Shown piece after piece: positions 54,052 through 63,850 of a DNA stretch of 64,000 bases; the stretch's first letter is position 1, and the number at the start of each line of letters is the position of its first letter. A program made the position numbers and the translations under genes. The notes under the pieces were generated by a model that saw only the letters and a program-made list of their open reading frames with translations, was not told where the DNA came from and searched no databases. The stretch comes from Synechocystis sp. PCC 6714 (GTDB lineage: Bacteria; Cyanobacteriota; Cyanobacteriia; Cyanobacteriales; Microcystaceae), in NCBI RefSeq assembly GCF_000478825.2, contig NZ_CP007542.1, positions 1,550,001 through 1,614,000 on the forward strand, written 5' to 3'.

Positions 54052-54933
54052 GTGAAAGAACCCGTTTACGTCATCATCCCTGTCCACAATCGCAAAGCGA
54101 TCACGTTGCAATGCCTGGAAAACCTGAAAATTAATAATGATTTAGATAAATATCATGTAGTAGTAGTGGATGACGGATCTACCGATGGCACCAGTGAGGC
54201 TATTGGAATCCAGTATCCGGATGTCATTCTTCTACATGGCGATGGTAATCTCTGGTGGACAGGGGCAATCAAAATGGGAATGGAATATGCTTATGAACAA
54301 GGCGCAGAATACTTCATTTGGCTAAATGATGATTGTTATCCTGAAAAAGGTGCCATTGACTTATTGATTAATACCTGTCGATTTAGTTTAAAAACTATTG
54401 TAGGAGCACAGTCATTTGATTCTAAGACAGGTAGTCCAAGCTATGGGGGAATTAAAATTATTAGAAACAAAATTTTCCCAATTAATGCACTAGAAAAAGT
54501 TTTAACTTTATGTGATGGTTTGAATGGAAATTTAGTCTGTTTTCCCATTTCTGTTATCGATGATATTGGCTACCCACCGTCAGATATATTGCCTCAATAC
54601 CATGGTGATTCTACATATACAAAGCTTGCGAAAAACGCAGGATATATACTATTCATCAATGGTAAAGCAATTTCACTTTGTGACAACCAACATCTTCGGG
54701 TATCTTGGCTTAATCCAAAAAAATCAATACTTGAGTATTGGCAAGATTATTTTGAAATTGGTTCTCCTTCCTACTGGAAAGCTGAAGTTTTCTATTATAG
54801 AACTATGTTGGGAAATAAAGGAATCATCACTTACTTTTATCAAAAAATAATACGATTTTGGTTGTTTTTTTTACTAAATCAGGTCACGTCTTCTTCATTT
54901 AGAAAATCACTGTCAAAAAGTATAAGGCAATGA
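54052..54933 (+). CDS. Glycosyltransferase family 2 protein
   Basis: 293 residues from GTG 54052 (KEPVYVIIPVHNRKAITLQC); a TTG at 54028 is an alternative. The GT-A nucleotide-binding motif VVVDDGSTDGTSEA and the metal-binding WLNDDC (DxD-type) are present, followed by a helical C-terminus. It probably adds one sugar to a surface polysaccharide. Composition falls sharply to AT-rich after ~54,350. It overlaps the next gene by ATGA. Confidence 0.8.
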   Translation: MKEPVYVIIPVHNRKAITLQCLENLKINNDLDKYHVVVVDDGSTDGTSEAIGIQYPDVILLHGDGNLWWTGAIKMGMEYAYEQGAEYFIWLNDDCYPEKGAIDLLINTCRFSLKTIVGAQSFDSKTGSPSYGGIKIIRNKIFPINALEKVLTLCDGLNGNLVCFPISVIDDIGYPPSDILPQYHGDSTYTKLAKNAGYILFINGKAISLCDNQHLRVSWLNPKKSILEYWQDYFEIGSPSYWKAEVFYYRTMLGNKGIITYFYQKIIRFWLFFLLNQVTSSSFRKSLSKSIRQ

Positions 54934-56210
54934 AAATTACTTACGATATTTCGATCCTAGGACAGGGTCATGCTAATCCTAAAGCACGAACAGGTATCTA
55001 TCGCATGGTGGAATCGTTGCTAACGGAAATAATTAAAGTAGAAAACCTTGACTTCAAACTGGTAGCCTTAAATAAAAATAGTAGTTACTGGGATTCATTA
55101 GCAGCAGAAATTTATTTGGAGAGTATTGATAGTTACGATTTTTTTTACTCATATTATCCTGCTAATTTCAGTGTTTTCTTTTATAAGAGTTTAATCAGAA
55201 ACTATCGTCTTATTTTGCAGAGTAATATGGGCAAGAAAAATTTTGTTTATAAAATGGCCCAATTTATCAAAATTTTATCTGAATCAATAGACAAAAAATC
55301 TACAAAAATTGATCTAACTTACCAGGATTTTTCACTATATCATTCTACCTATTTCCCTCTTCCTTTGTTACCACAACAAACAACAAGACTGCTTACAATT
55401 TATGATTTAATTCCACAAATTTTTCCTGATTTTGTGACCCCGAAAGTTTTAAAAAGGGGACTCGAAATTTTAGATAGTGTTGACATTACAAAAGATTGGA
55501 TTATTTGCATATCAGAACACACCAAGCAAGACTTTTGTCAATATACCGGCATGAACCCAGAACGAGTCTTTGTCACTCCCCTCGCTGCCAGTGATAACTT
55601 CTATCCCGTTACTGACTCCCCTCTCATCGCCCAAACCCAGAAAAAATATCACATTCCCCCCGAACCTTATTTATTAAGCCTCTGCACTCTTGAACCGCGC
55701 AAAAATCTAAAATTCCTACTCCAAAGCTATGCCCAACTGCTCGAACAAGACCAAACCATCGCAATTAACCTTGTCCTGGTTGGCGTTAGTGGTTGGAAAA
55801 ACAATGACATTTTTCAAACAATCCAAAATCATCCTCTTCTCAAAAAACGAGTCATCGTCACCGGCTATATTCCTGATCAAGACCTTAGTGCCATTTATAG
55901 CGGTGCCTTAGCTTTTGTCTATCCCTCCCTTTATGAAGGTTTTGGTCTACCGCCCCTTGAGGCTATGCAGTGTGGCACTCCTGTGATTACTTCCAACACC
56001 AGTTCTTTGCCTGAAGTAGTTGGCGATGCCGGTATTATGATTGACCCCAACGATCAAGACCAACTTAGTCAAGCCATGCTAAATCTAATTAACAGTTCAA
56101 CATTGAGATATGAACTAAGTCAAAAAGGACTGATAAGAGCTAAACAATTTAACTGGGAAAAATGTGCTGCCCAGACAGTCGAAATTTATCATCAAATTCA
56201 TCACGCCTAA
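54930..56210 (+). CDS. Glycosyltransferase family 4 protein
   Basis: 426 residues. C-terminal half with [25 protein letters not shown] and the E-x7-E motif; N-terminal half opens [13 protein letters not shown], with [11 protein letters not shown], matching GT4 enzymes that begin with an RTGI(Y/G)R motif. ATGA overlap with the upstream gene. The first ~600 bases are AT-rich; from ~55,540 composition returns to the core-like range within the gene. Confidence 0.85.
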   Translation: MKITYDISILGQGHANPKARTGIYRMVESLLTEIIKVENLDFKLVALNKNSSYWDSLAAEIYLESIDSYDFFYSYYPANFSVFFYKSLIRNYRLILQSNMGKKNFVYKMAQFIKILSESIDKKSTKIDLTYQDFSLYHSTYFPLPLLPQQTTRLLTIYDLIPQIFPDFVTPKVLKRGLEILDSVDITKDWIICISEHTKQDFCQYTGMNPERVFVTPLAASDNFYPVTDSPLIAQTQKKYHIPPEPYLLSLCTLEPRKNLKFLLQSYAQLLEQDQTIAINLVLVGVSGWKNNDIFQTIQNHPLLKKRVIVTGYIPDQDLSAIYSGALAFVYPSLYEGFGLPPLEAMQCGTPVITSNTSSLPEVVGDAGIMIDPNDQDQLSQAMLNLINSSTLRYELSQKGLIRAKQFNWEKCAAQTVEIYHQIHHA

Positions 56211-56223
56211 GATTAAACTCTCA

Positions 56224-57402
56224 ATGCAATTGCTCTATACTCTCACTGCCTATCCTCCTGCGATCGGCGGGGCCCAACTTCATCAACATCTCATCGCCCA
56301 ACACCTCAAAAATAGACATCAGATTCAAGTCGTTAGCCATTGGAATCAAAATCGTACCGACTGGTTGCGGGGCACCACTATCAACGCTCCTAATCAACCC
56401 TTCGACTACACGATTGACCAAATACCTGTCCATCGCTTAGGCCTAGACTCTACGGAAAAACTAAGATTACTACCCTATCTTCCCATTTATTATCCTTTGA
56501 TGGGCCTTGCCCTTCCTCCGATTACCAAGGCGATCGCCGAACAACTCAATCCCTATGCCCAAAATGCCGACTTAGTTCATAATGTCCGTATTGGTCGAGA
56601 AGGACTTAGCTACGCCTCCCACCAAATTGCTAAAAAATACGATATTCCCTTTGTTTTTACCCCTGTTCATCATCCCCGCTGGATCGGATGGCGTTATCGA
56701 GCTTACATCGAATTATATAAAAAGGCTGATGCTATCGTTGCCCTTACCCAAACCGAAAAACAAATCCTTATTGGTCTTGGTGTCAGACCCGAACTTATCA
56801 CTGTCACTGGCATGGGGCCAGTTCTTGCTGAAACCGCCAACCCCCAAGATTTTTACAACCGTTATCAAATCCAAGAACCGATCATATTATTCCTTGCCCA
56901 ACATTATCCTTACAAAGGTTATCAACAACTATTAGCCTCCGCTCCCCTTGTCTGGCAAAAATACCCTAAAGCCCAATTTGTTTTTGTCGGCCCCGCCGTT
57001 GCTAACTCTGAAAAATACTTTAAAAATATTGATTCAAGAATTCATCGATTGGGGGCTTTAAAACTACAAGATAAAACTAATGCCCTCGCCGCTTGCACAA
57101 TATTGTGCGTTCCTTCTAGTCAAGAAAGCTTTGGTGGCGTTTATACTGAAGCGTGGCACTTTGCCAAACCCGTCATCGGTTGTAATATTCCCGCCGTTGC
57201 TGAAGTTATTGACCAGGGCATCAACGGCTACCTGGTCAGTCAAACCCCCGAATCCATAGCGGAAGCAATTTTTAAACTATTAAAAAACCACCACCGAGCC
57301 CAAGCTATGGGTCAAGCTGGACAAAAAAAGCTACAAAACCAATATACCTGGGAAGCTATTGCTCATAAAACTCAAGCACTGTATTGTCAACTAATGAAAT
57401 AA
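56224..57402 (+). CDS. Glycosyltransferase family 4 protein
   Basis: 392 residues from ATG 56224, 13 bases after the previous stop. GT-B: N-terminal MQLLYTLTAYPPAIGGAQLH with the glycine-rich loop, C-terminal SSQESFGGVYTEAWHFAKPVIG and the E-x7-E motif. It has more balanced composition and a HIP1 site at 56,530, so it looks native. Third in a glycosyltransferase operon with the two preceding genes. Confidence 0.85.
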   Translation: MQLLYTLTAYPPAIGGAQLHQHLIAQHLKNRHQIQVVSHWNQNRTDWLRGTTINAPNQPFDYTIDQIPVHRLGLDSTEKLRLLPYLPIYYPLMGLALPPITKAIAEQLNPYAQNADLVHNVRIGREGLSYASHQIAKKYDIPFVFTPVHHPRWIGWRYRAYIELYKKADAIVALTQTEKQILIGLGVRPELITVTGMGPVLAETANPQDFYNRYQIQEPIILFLAQHYPYKGYQQLLASAPLVWQKYPKAQFVFVGPAVANSEKYFKNIDSRIHRLGALKLQDKTNALAACTILCVPSSQESFGGVYTEAWHFAKPVIGCNIPAVAEVIDQGINGYLVSQTPESIAEAIFKLLKNHHRAQAMGQAGQKKLQNQYTWEAIAHKTQALYCQLMK

Positions 57403-57405
57403 AAA

Positions 57406-58359
57406 CTAATTCAAACGAGCCTCTATCATTTTTATTATTACCTCCGGCATATAAAACTTTGCTTGCCAATCTAACTTTTCTTTAGCCTTCTGAGGATTGC
57501 CTCGATTCACTGCCAGGTCCGTTGGTCGGAAAAAACTCGGATCACTCACCACATAATCCTGCCAGTTCAAATTGAAATAGGAAAAAGCAGTGGCTACTAA
57601 CTCCTCCAAAGAGTAACTTTTTCCCGTTGCAATTACATAATCATCTGGTGTTGGTTGTTGCAACATCAAGTACATAGCCTCTACATACTCCGGCGCCCAG
57701 CCCCAATCTCGCTTAATACTCATATTTCCCAAGCATAATTGATCAATGTCACCCTGGTAAATCTGACACACAGAATCAACAATTTTTTGCGTTACAAACC
57801 GGATAGGTCGTAATGGAGATTCATGGTTAAACAAAATTCCTGAACAAGCAAATAAATCATAGGCTTCACGATAGTTCGCAACTTCCCAAAAAGCTGTTGC
57901 TTTGGCAACTCCGTAGGGACTCCGGGGCCGGAAAGGTGTCAATTCATCCGCCGCTCGATTTCCAATATCCCCAAATGACTCACTCGAACCGGCATTGTAT
58001 AATTTAATCGGCTTTTCCATAAAGCGTATCGCCTCCAGTAAGTTGAGTGTACCTGTAGCAATACTTTCCAGGGTTTCCACTGGTTGGTCAAAAGACAAAC
58101 CCACAGAACTTTGACCCGCCAGATTATAAATTTCATCAGGTTGGCTTTTTTTAATTATTTGCAATACACTCCGAAAGTCATTCAATGCCATTGATTCCAG
58201 TTTGACCTGTTCTTTGATTCCTAGAATGGTCAAATTACGAAAATTGGAAATCTGAGCATCCCGAGAAGTACCGTAAACAAGATAATTTTTTTGTAAAAGA
58301 TACTTAGCCAAATAAGCGCCATCTTGACCAGAAACGCCACAAATCAAAGCCCGTTTCAT
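57406..58359 (-). CDS. GDP-mannose 4,6-dehydratase-like protein
   Basis: 317 residues from ATG 58359 (a GTG two codons upstream is possible). The Rossmann motif GVSGQDGAYLAKYLL and the YGTSRDAQ, PDEIYNLAGQSSVG, NAGSSESFGD and SPYGVAKA with Tyr-x3-Lys match GDP-mannose 4,6-dehydratase and its RMD-like relatives. It would make GDP-4-keto-6-deoxymannose for fucose- or rhamnose-type sugars. Length is slightly below the 340-370 usual for Gmd, so a related dehydratase or reductase is possible. It converges on the glycosyltransferase operon, three bases from its end. Confidence 0.8.
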   Translation of the reverse strand: MKRALICGVSGQDGAYLAKYLLQKNYLVYGTSRDAQISNFRNLTILGIKEQVKLESMALNDFRSVLQIIKKSQPDEIYNLAGQSSVGLSFDQPVETLESIATGTLNLLEAIRFMEKPIKLYNAGSSESFGDIGNRAADELTPFRPRSPYGVAKATAFWEVANYREAYDLFACSGILFNHESPLRPIRFVTQKIVDSVCQIYQGDIDQLCLGNMSIKRDWGWAPEYVEAMYLMLQQPTPDDYVIATGKSYSLEELVATAFSYFNLNWQDYVVSDPSFFRPTDLAVNRGNPQKAKEKLDWQAKFYMPEVIIKMIEARLN

Positions 58360-58659
58360 ACTCACGATTATTTTATAGATATCAATATCTTAGCCTTAAA
58401 CTACAGCGCTCTCCTATCGTTTTAAGCCCATTCGCAAGCAAAATTGATAGTCACAAGCCAAAATGTAAATACTCATGTTCTTGCTGTGTTTAGAGCCATA
58501 CTTGGCGGGTCGTTGTCCATAGGACCAGAGATGTTAAACAAAACTTGTCAGATTTGCAATTAGCCACAAATATTCGTTAAGTCTGGGAATTAAGAGGGAA
58601 AAGGGCTAGTTTGAATTGCCTAAGGGATAAGCAGATAAAATGGAAACTTAACCACACTG

Positions 58660-61600
58660 TTGTCTGAATCTGTGAAAACCTTAGCCTACGCTGACCCTGC
58701 TGACTTGTTTGCCTTTCCCTTGGATGACTTTCAAAAAGAGGCGATCGCCGCCCTGGACCAAGATCAATCAGTGGTTGTCTGTGCGCCTACGGGATCAGGA
58801 AAGACGGTGGTGGGGGAATATGCCATCTACAGGGCCATTGCCAGGGGCAAACGGGTTTTTTATACAACTCCTCTCAAGGCGTTGTCCAACCAAAAAATCC
58901 GGGATTTTCAGGAAAAATTAGAGAAGCTAGGTTTAGAAAATGCGGAACAATTGGTGGGTCTAATTACCGGCGATACAGTAATCAATGCCGATGCCCCAGT
59001 GGTGGTGATGACCACAGAAATTTTTCGCAATATGCTCTACGAAACCCCCATTGGTGAAGTGGGTACTTCTTTGGAAGATGTGGAAACTGTGGTGTTTGAC
59101 GAGGTGCATTACATCAGTGACCGGGGACGGGGAACAGTGTGGGAAGAATCCATTATTTATTGCCCCAGTACTATTCAGCTAGTCGGCTTGTCCGCCACCA
59201 TTGGCAATCCGGAACAATTGACGGAATGGATCAACCAGGTCCGCACTGGAGTTTCCCTCAAAGTATTACGCCAGGAGGGACAAGACAATGGCCCGCCCCC
59301 CTGTGTATTGGTCAATTCCGATTTTCGTCCAGTGCCCCTCACTTTTCACTACAGCACCCGCAAAGGTCTATTTCCTTTACTAAACGACCAAAAAACCGGG
59401 GTTAACGCCCGTTTACTGCCCAAAGCTGGCAATAAAAATACCCGTTCTGGTAAAAATCGCCGTATGCGCCGGGAAGATTGTCCCTATCCCCTGCTGGTGA
59501 TGCAACAGTTGCAGGAAAGGAATTTGTTGCCGGTGATTTATGTCATCTTTAGTCGGCGGGGTTGCGAACAGGCGGCCCAATCTTTGGAAGATTTATCTTT
59601 GGTGGAACCGGCGGAACAGGAAAGCATCCAACTACAATTACTAGATTTTTTCTTTGATAAAAACCCCCCTCTACGGCAGAAGTTAAGCAAAGATTTGAGC
59701 CAGGCTTTGCCTGAGTTGGTAAGGGCGTTAATTGCCTATCTAGATGATCCAGTTAATAATGCCCAGGTCTTACTCACTGCCTTAGCCATTGACCCAGAAG
59801 GGATGTTTAAACTTTGGGGCTGGATTGCCCAATCATCCCCCATGACCCGTTTTGAGCAAATTGAACCCTTATTGCGGGGCATTGCGGTACACCATGCGGG
59901 TATTTTGCCGGAGATGAAAACCCTGGTGGAGAAGTTATTTGAACAGGGCTTGATCAAAGTGGTATTTGCCACCGCAACCCTCTCGGCGGGGATTAATATG
60001 CCGGCTCGCACCACGGTGATTTCTGCCCTGTCAAAACGGACCAATGAGGGCCACGCGATGCTCAGTCCTTCAGAATTTTTGCAGATTGCGGGGCGCGCAG
60101 GGCGGCGGGGGATGGATACGGAGGGCCATGTGATTACAGTGCAGACCCCCTTTGAAGGAGCTAAGGAGGCTTCTTATCTGGCCCTGGCGGAGGCGGAACC
60201 ATTAAAAAGTTGGTTTACCCCTTCCTATGGCATGGTGCTGAACCTCCTGCAAAAACATGATTTGGAAGAAGTTAAAAGTTTGTTGGAACGGAGCTTTGCT
60301 GAATACCTGGCCCAGTTTGCCCTGGAACCCACTAAGGTGGCGATCGCCGAAACGGTGAAAAAGTTATCCCAATTGGACATCAAGCTAGCAGGCATTGCGG
60401 AAAAAGATCTGCATAGTTACGAAAAATTTCGAGGAAGATTACGGGAAGAACAAAGGTTACTCAAAATCCTGGAACAACAGGCGGAAAAGGAGCGTAAACA
60501 AAAGTTAAAAGACCAGCTCAAAGATTTAGCCACTGGTCAGCTTTTATATCTCAAGGGTCGGCACATTAAAACTCACCAACCACGCCTCGCAGTCATTGTT
60601 GCTCCCTTGGCCCCGGCCCACAATTTGCCCCAATGGTGTTGCCTGGCCAGTGACAATCGTTGGTACCACGTCACCGTGGGGGATATTTTTGCTGTTCCTG
60701 GGGGCAGTTTACTTCCTGGTCAATGGCAGAATTTGACCCCTCCCCCGGTGGAATTGTTAGCCCCTAGCAAACCTATTAAAGGAGATGAAGAGACGTTGGC
60801 GATCGCCAATGGTTTAGACCCCCAGGCTTATCCCCTGGTCCCCAGTGTGGAAATCATTGAACAACAAGGCCGGGTAGACCACGTGGAAAAATTATTGGCG
60901 GTGCATCCCCTGGGGAACCATAAACATCCCGGCAAACTGCTAGAACAATTCCACCAACGACAGGAGTTGCGTAAAACCTTGGGCAAAAGGCAACAGGAGT
61001 ACGAGCGTCTACAATCCCGTCAATCCTATTATTGGCAGGAGTTTCTTGACCTGATTGACATTTTGCAGGAAATGGAAGCTTTGGAAGAATACACACCCAC
61101 TTTGCTAGGGGAAGCCGCCGCCACCCTGCGGGGAGAAAATGAACTGTGGTTGGGTTTGGCCCTCATTTCCGGTAAATTCAACGATTTAGAGCCGGAGCAG
61201 TTGGCCGCCGCCGCCAGTGCATTGATCACCGAAACCCCCCGTTCCGATGCCTGGACTGACTTCAAACCCTCCCCGGCTGTGTTGGCCACCCTCCGCCCCA
61301 GCAATGATTTATTTAGTTTTCTGTTTTGCCTCAAGCACCCCCAGCCCCCCTTGGCCCTTTGGCAAGCCATGACGGTGGCGGATCATCTACAGCGCCTCAA
61401 CCTTTGGGATCTGCGGCGCAAATTAATTAAAGCTCAAAATCAACGGGCGATCGCCATTCCCCTTTGGTTAGAGGTGGATTTTATGGGTTTGGTGGAACAG
61501 TGGGCATTGGGCATGGAGTGGGAGAATCTCTGCCGCCAGACCAGTTTAGATGAGGGGGATTTGGTCCGACTTTTCCGGCGCACGGTGGATTTACTGTGGC

Positions 61601-61686
61601 AAATTCCCCAGGTGCCCCATCTTTCCCCCCGACTGAAAAGAAATGCTCGCCTGGCAGTGCAAAAAATGAAGCGATTTCCCCTCTAA
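58660..61686 (+). CDS. Ski2-like DExH-box RNA helicase
   Basis: 1008 residues from a TTG, with GTG 58672 as an alternative start. Helicase motifs: Walker A APTGSGKT, DEVH box in VVFDEVHYISD, LVGLSATIGNPEQ (motif III), and QIAGRAGRRGMD (motif VI). A ~550-residue C-terminal part with DSHCT-like helical regions follows. Related proteins act in RNA decay and processing; cyanobacteria and plants (Ski2/ISE2-like) have them. There is no ATG start in frame near the beginning. Confidence 0.9.
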   Translation: MSESVKTLAYADPADLFAFPLDDFQKEAIAALDQDQSVVVCAPTGSGKTVVGEYAIYRAIARGKRVFYTTPLKALSNQKIRDFQEKLEKLGLENAEQLVGLITGDTVINADAPVVVMTTEIFRNMLYETPIGEVGTSLEDVETVVFDEVHYISDRGRGTVWEESIIYCPSTIQLVGLSATIGNPEQLTEWINQVRTGVSLKVLRQEGQDNGPPPCVLVNSDFRPVPLTFHYSTRKGLFPLLNDQKTGVNARLLPKAGNKNTRSGKNRRMRREDCPYPLLVMQQLQERNLLPVIYVIFSRRGCEQAAQSLEDLSLVEPAEQESIQLQLLDFFFDKNPPLRQKLSKDLSQALPELVRALIAYLDDPVNNAQVLLTALAIDPEGMFKLWGWIAQSSPMTRFEQIEPLLRGIAVHHAGILPEMKTLVEKLFEQGLIKVVFATATLSAGINMPARTTVISALSKRTNEGHAMLSPSEFLQIAGRAGRRGMDTEGHVITVQTPFEGAKEASYLALAEAEPLKSWFTPSYGMVLNLLQKHDLEEVKSLLERSFAEYLAQFALEPTKVAIAETVKKLSQLDIKLAGIAEKDLHSYEKFRGRLREEQRLLKILEQQAEKERKQKLKDQLKDLATGQLLYLKGRHIKTHQPRLAVIVAPLAPAHNLPQWCCLASDNRWYHVTVGDIFAVPGGSLLPGQWQNLTPPPVELLAPSKPIKGDEETLAIANGLDPQAYPLVPSVEIIEQQGRVDHVEKLLAVHPLGNHKHPGKLLEQFHQRQELRKTLGKRQQEYERLQSRQSYYWQEFLDLIDILQEMEALEEYTPTLLGEAAATLRGENELWLGLALISGKFNDLEPEQLAAAASALITETPRSDAWTDFKPSPAVLATLRPSNDLFSFLFCLKHPQPPLALWQAMTVADHLQRLNLWDLRRKLIKAQNQRAIAIPLWLEVDFMGLVEQWALGMEWENLCRQTSLDEGDLVRLFRRTVDLLWQIPQVPHLSPRLKRNARLAVQKMKRFPL

Positions 61687-61780
61687 GCTATGAACCGACA
61701 ACACTGGCCGTTCATGGGGGGAGTTTCAACTGTTAAAATCCTAAGCATCCAAAGGACGGGTTTTCAGACCCGATTTTCCG

Positions 61781-62086
61781 ATGACATCAACCACTCCAGA
61801 AATTGAAGCCCTCGCCGCTGACATTGGCGAGCAAGTTGCCATTGACGTGGCCAAATGGAATCTATTTTTAGCAGAAGCCCATCTCCATATTCCCCTGGCG
61901 GAAAGGGTTTATCCCCTATTGGAAAAAGATGAACTAAGCCGATCAGCGGTGGAAGCGGTACTTAAGGATTTGTCCGTGGTGATCGGTGGGGGCAAAGTTA
62001 GCCTCTCTCTGCTGGATGTTCTGCCCAATGCCATGGTTGATCGTTTGATCACATTACTAGAGGACTATCGGAGCAAAAGTTTCTAA
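61781..62086 (+). CDS. Conserved cyanobacterial protein (probably DUF3181)
   Basis: 101 residues, helical: MTSTTPEIEALAADIGEQVAIDVAKWNLFLAEAHLH then RSAVEAVLKDLSVVIGGGKVSLSL. Small soluble protein that I associate with DUF3181, which in cyanobacteria precedes the two following genes. Function unknown. 94 bases separate it from the helicase gene, on the same strand. Confidence 0.65.
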   Translation: MTSTTPEIEALAADIGEQVAIDVAKWNLFLAEAHLHIPLAERVYPLLEKDELSRSAVEAVLKDLSVVIGGGKVSLSLLDVLPNAMVDRLITLLEDYRSKSF

Positions 62087-62156
62087 CCTGTTGAATCCAT
62101 TACTTGCTATCCCCACCGGACTTTGCCGAAACCCAATTTCTGCACCAATTTCCCCT

Positions 62157-62567
62157 ATGGTCAATCCCTCCGTCCCTAGTCAACAAAGTCAGCCAGGTTG
62201 CACTGACCTCAAACCTAGTTTTGTCATTCCCCTGGCACTCCTCTTTGGCTCAATACCAGTTCTTTTCCTACAGATGTGGCTTGGCCTGGCGATCGCCGTA
62301 TTTGGTGCCTTTTTAATGGTGCAGACGGCCATTATCAAACTCAGCTTTACCAACACCGCGTTGGAAGTGTATCGGGCGGGGAAATTAATCCGCACCTTCC
62401 CCTACACAGAGTGGCAAAACTGGCGAATCTTTTGGGAACCCGCTCCCATTTTGTTTTATTTTAAAGAGGTCAAGAGCATCCACTTTTTGCCGATTATCTT
62501 TGACTCCGGCACCCTTAAGGCTTGTCTTGAGCGCCATTGTCCCCTCCAGTCCCTACGTTCGGAATGA
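62157..62567 (+). CDS. Conserved membrane protein (probably DUF3119)
   Basis: 136 residues from ATG 62157; a TTG 66 bases upstream would add an unlikely leader. Two hydrophobic segments (VIPLALLFGSIPVLFL and LGLAIAVFGAFLMV) are followed by a beta-rich cytoplasmic domain with LEVYRAGKLIRTFPYTEW. I think it is DUF3119, a family found in cyanobacteria and chloroplasts. It overlaps the next gene by ATGA. Confidence 0.65.
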   Translation: MVNPSVPSQQSQPGCTDLKPSFVIPLALLFGSIPVLFLQMWLGLAIAVFGAFLMVQTAIIKLSFTNTALEVYRAGKLIRTFPYTEWQNWRIFWEPAPILFYFKEVKSIHFLPIIFDSGTLKACLERHCPLQSLRSE

Positions 62568-63796
62568 CCCCAGAATTGAATCCTAATTTTTCTGAAGAAA
62601 CTGCCTCCGATGCCTTGCTGACCACAGCGGATATCAGTGGGGATGATGGCACCAACGACCCAGAGCAAGGGGAAGAACTGGGGGAAAACCAACCTGTGGC
62701 AGAGGAACTTGTCCCCGCAGAGGAGTTACCCCCCATTACTGCCATGGTGGCGGAGGTGGAAGAGTTGGTTCTAGGGGAGCAAAACGAAGCTAACGAAGCT
62801 ATGGTGTCACCGGAACCCGCTGTTGATGCTCCGGTTGTGACTGGCTTAAAGGAACAAAAAGCCGCTCTGGAACGGGAAATTGCTGCCCTCCAGCAGGAAA
62901 AAGCCCAATGGTATGGGCAACAGTTCCAGCAATTACAACGGGAAATGGAACGGTTAGTGGGGGAAGGCACCAGGGAGTTGATGCAAAAAAAAGCGGCCCT
63001 GGAAAAGGAAATTGAAAAGTTGGAACGCCGTCAAGAACGGATTCAGCAGGAAATGCGTACCACTTTTGCCGGGGCTTCCCAGGAATTGGCCATTCGGGTC
63101 CAGGGCTTTAAGGATTATTTGGTGGGCAGTTTGCAGGATTTGGTTTCCGCCGCTGACCAGTTGGAATTGGGGGTAGGAGATAGTTGGGAATCCTCCTCTA
63201 CCCATGGGGATTCCATCATTGAAAATGCCGACACAGCCCCGGTGGTCAGTTTTGCAGAGCAGGGCTTTAGTAGCCAAAAACGGCAAATCCAAGCTTTGTT
63301 AGAGCAATACCGCACTCGCCCCGATTATTACGGGCCCCCTTGGCAACTCCGTCGCACCTTTGAACCAATCCACGCAGAGCGGATTGAAAACTGGTTTTTT
63401 AACCTAGGGGGAAGGGGCGCAATCCTGAGTCTTGATAGTCGTTTGCAAAATATTCTGGTTGGTTCGGCGGCGATCGCCATTTTGAATCAGCTCTACGGTG
63501 ATCGTTGTCGGGCTTTAATCTTAGCGGCAACTCCAGAACGGTTGGGGGAATGGCGACGGGGTTTACAGGATTGTTTAGGCATTTCCCGCAGTGACTTTGG
63601 CCCAGACCGGGGCATTGTTTTGTTTGAATCGGGCAATGCGCTAATTCAGCGGGCAGAACGATTAGTCGGCGATCGCCAAATGCCGTTGGTGTTGGTGGAT
63701 GAAACGGAAGAACAAATTGACTTAGCCCTGTTGCAGTTTCCTCTGTTGCTGGCATTTGCACCCAATTACCAGGCTGGGGGCAGTAACTATTTTTAG
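62564..63796 (+). CDS. Conserved cyanobacterial protein (probably DUF3086)
   Basis: 410 residues from ATG 62564, overlapping the previous stop as ATGA. The first ~90 residues are acidic and disordered, then a coiled coil at ~100-175 (EREIAALQQEKAQW, KEIEKLERRQERIQQEM) and a globular C-terminal domain with FEPIHAERIENWFF. I associate this pattern with DUF3086, adjacent to DUF3119 in cyanobacteria. Function unknown. Confidence 0.7.
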   Translation: MTPELNPNFSEETASDALLTTADISGDDGTNDPEQGEELGENQPVAEELVPAEELPPITAMVAEVEELVLGEQNEANEAMVSPEPAVDAPVVTGLKEQKAALEREIAALQQEKAQWYGQQFQQLQREMERLVGEGTRELMQKKAALEKEIEKLERRQERIQQEMRTTFAGASQELAIRVQGFKDYLVGSLQDLVSAADQLELGVGDSWESSSTHGDSIIENADTAPVVSFAEQGFSSQKRQIQALLEQYRTRPDYYGPPWQLRRTFEPIHAERIENWFFNLGGRGAILSLDSRLQNILVGSAAIAILNQLYGDRCRALILAATPERLGEWRRGLQDCLGISRSDFGPDRGIVLFESGNALIQRAERLVGDRQMPLVLVDETEEQIDLALLQFPLLLAFAPNYQAGGSNYF

Positions 63797-63820
63797 TTCC
63801 AGTTTGACTCAGTTAAATTC

Positions 63821-63850
63821 CTCAGAGAATGTCTGAGAAGTCTTTATTTT
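63821..63850 (+). terminator. Possible terminator after the DUF3086-like gene
   Basis: CTCAGA (63821-63826) pairs with TCTGAG (63832-63837) around a five-base loop, followed after four bases by a T-rich stretch. The 6-bp stem and interrupted T-tract make it a weak candidate, but it is well placed 25 bases after the gene. Confidence 0.4.
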
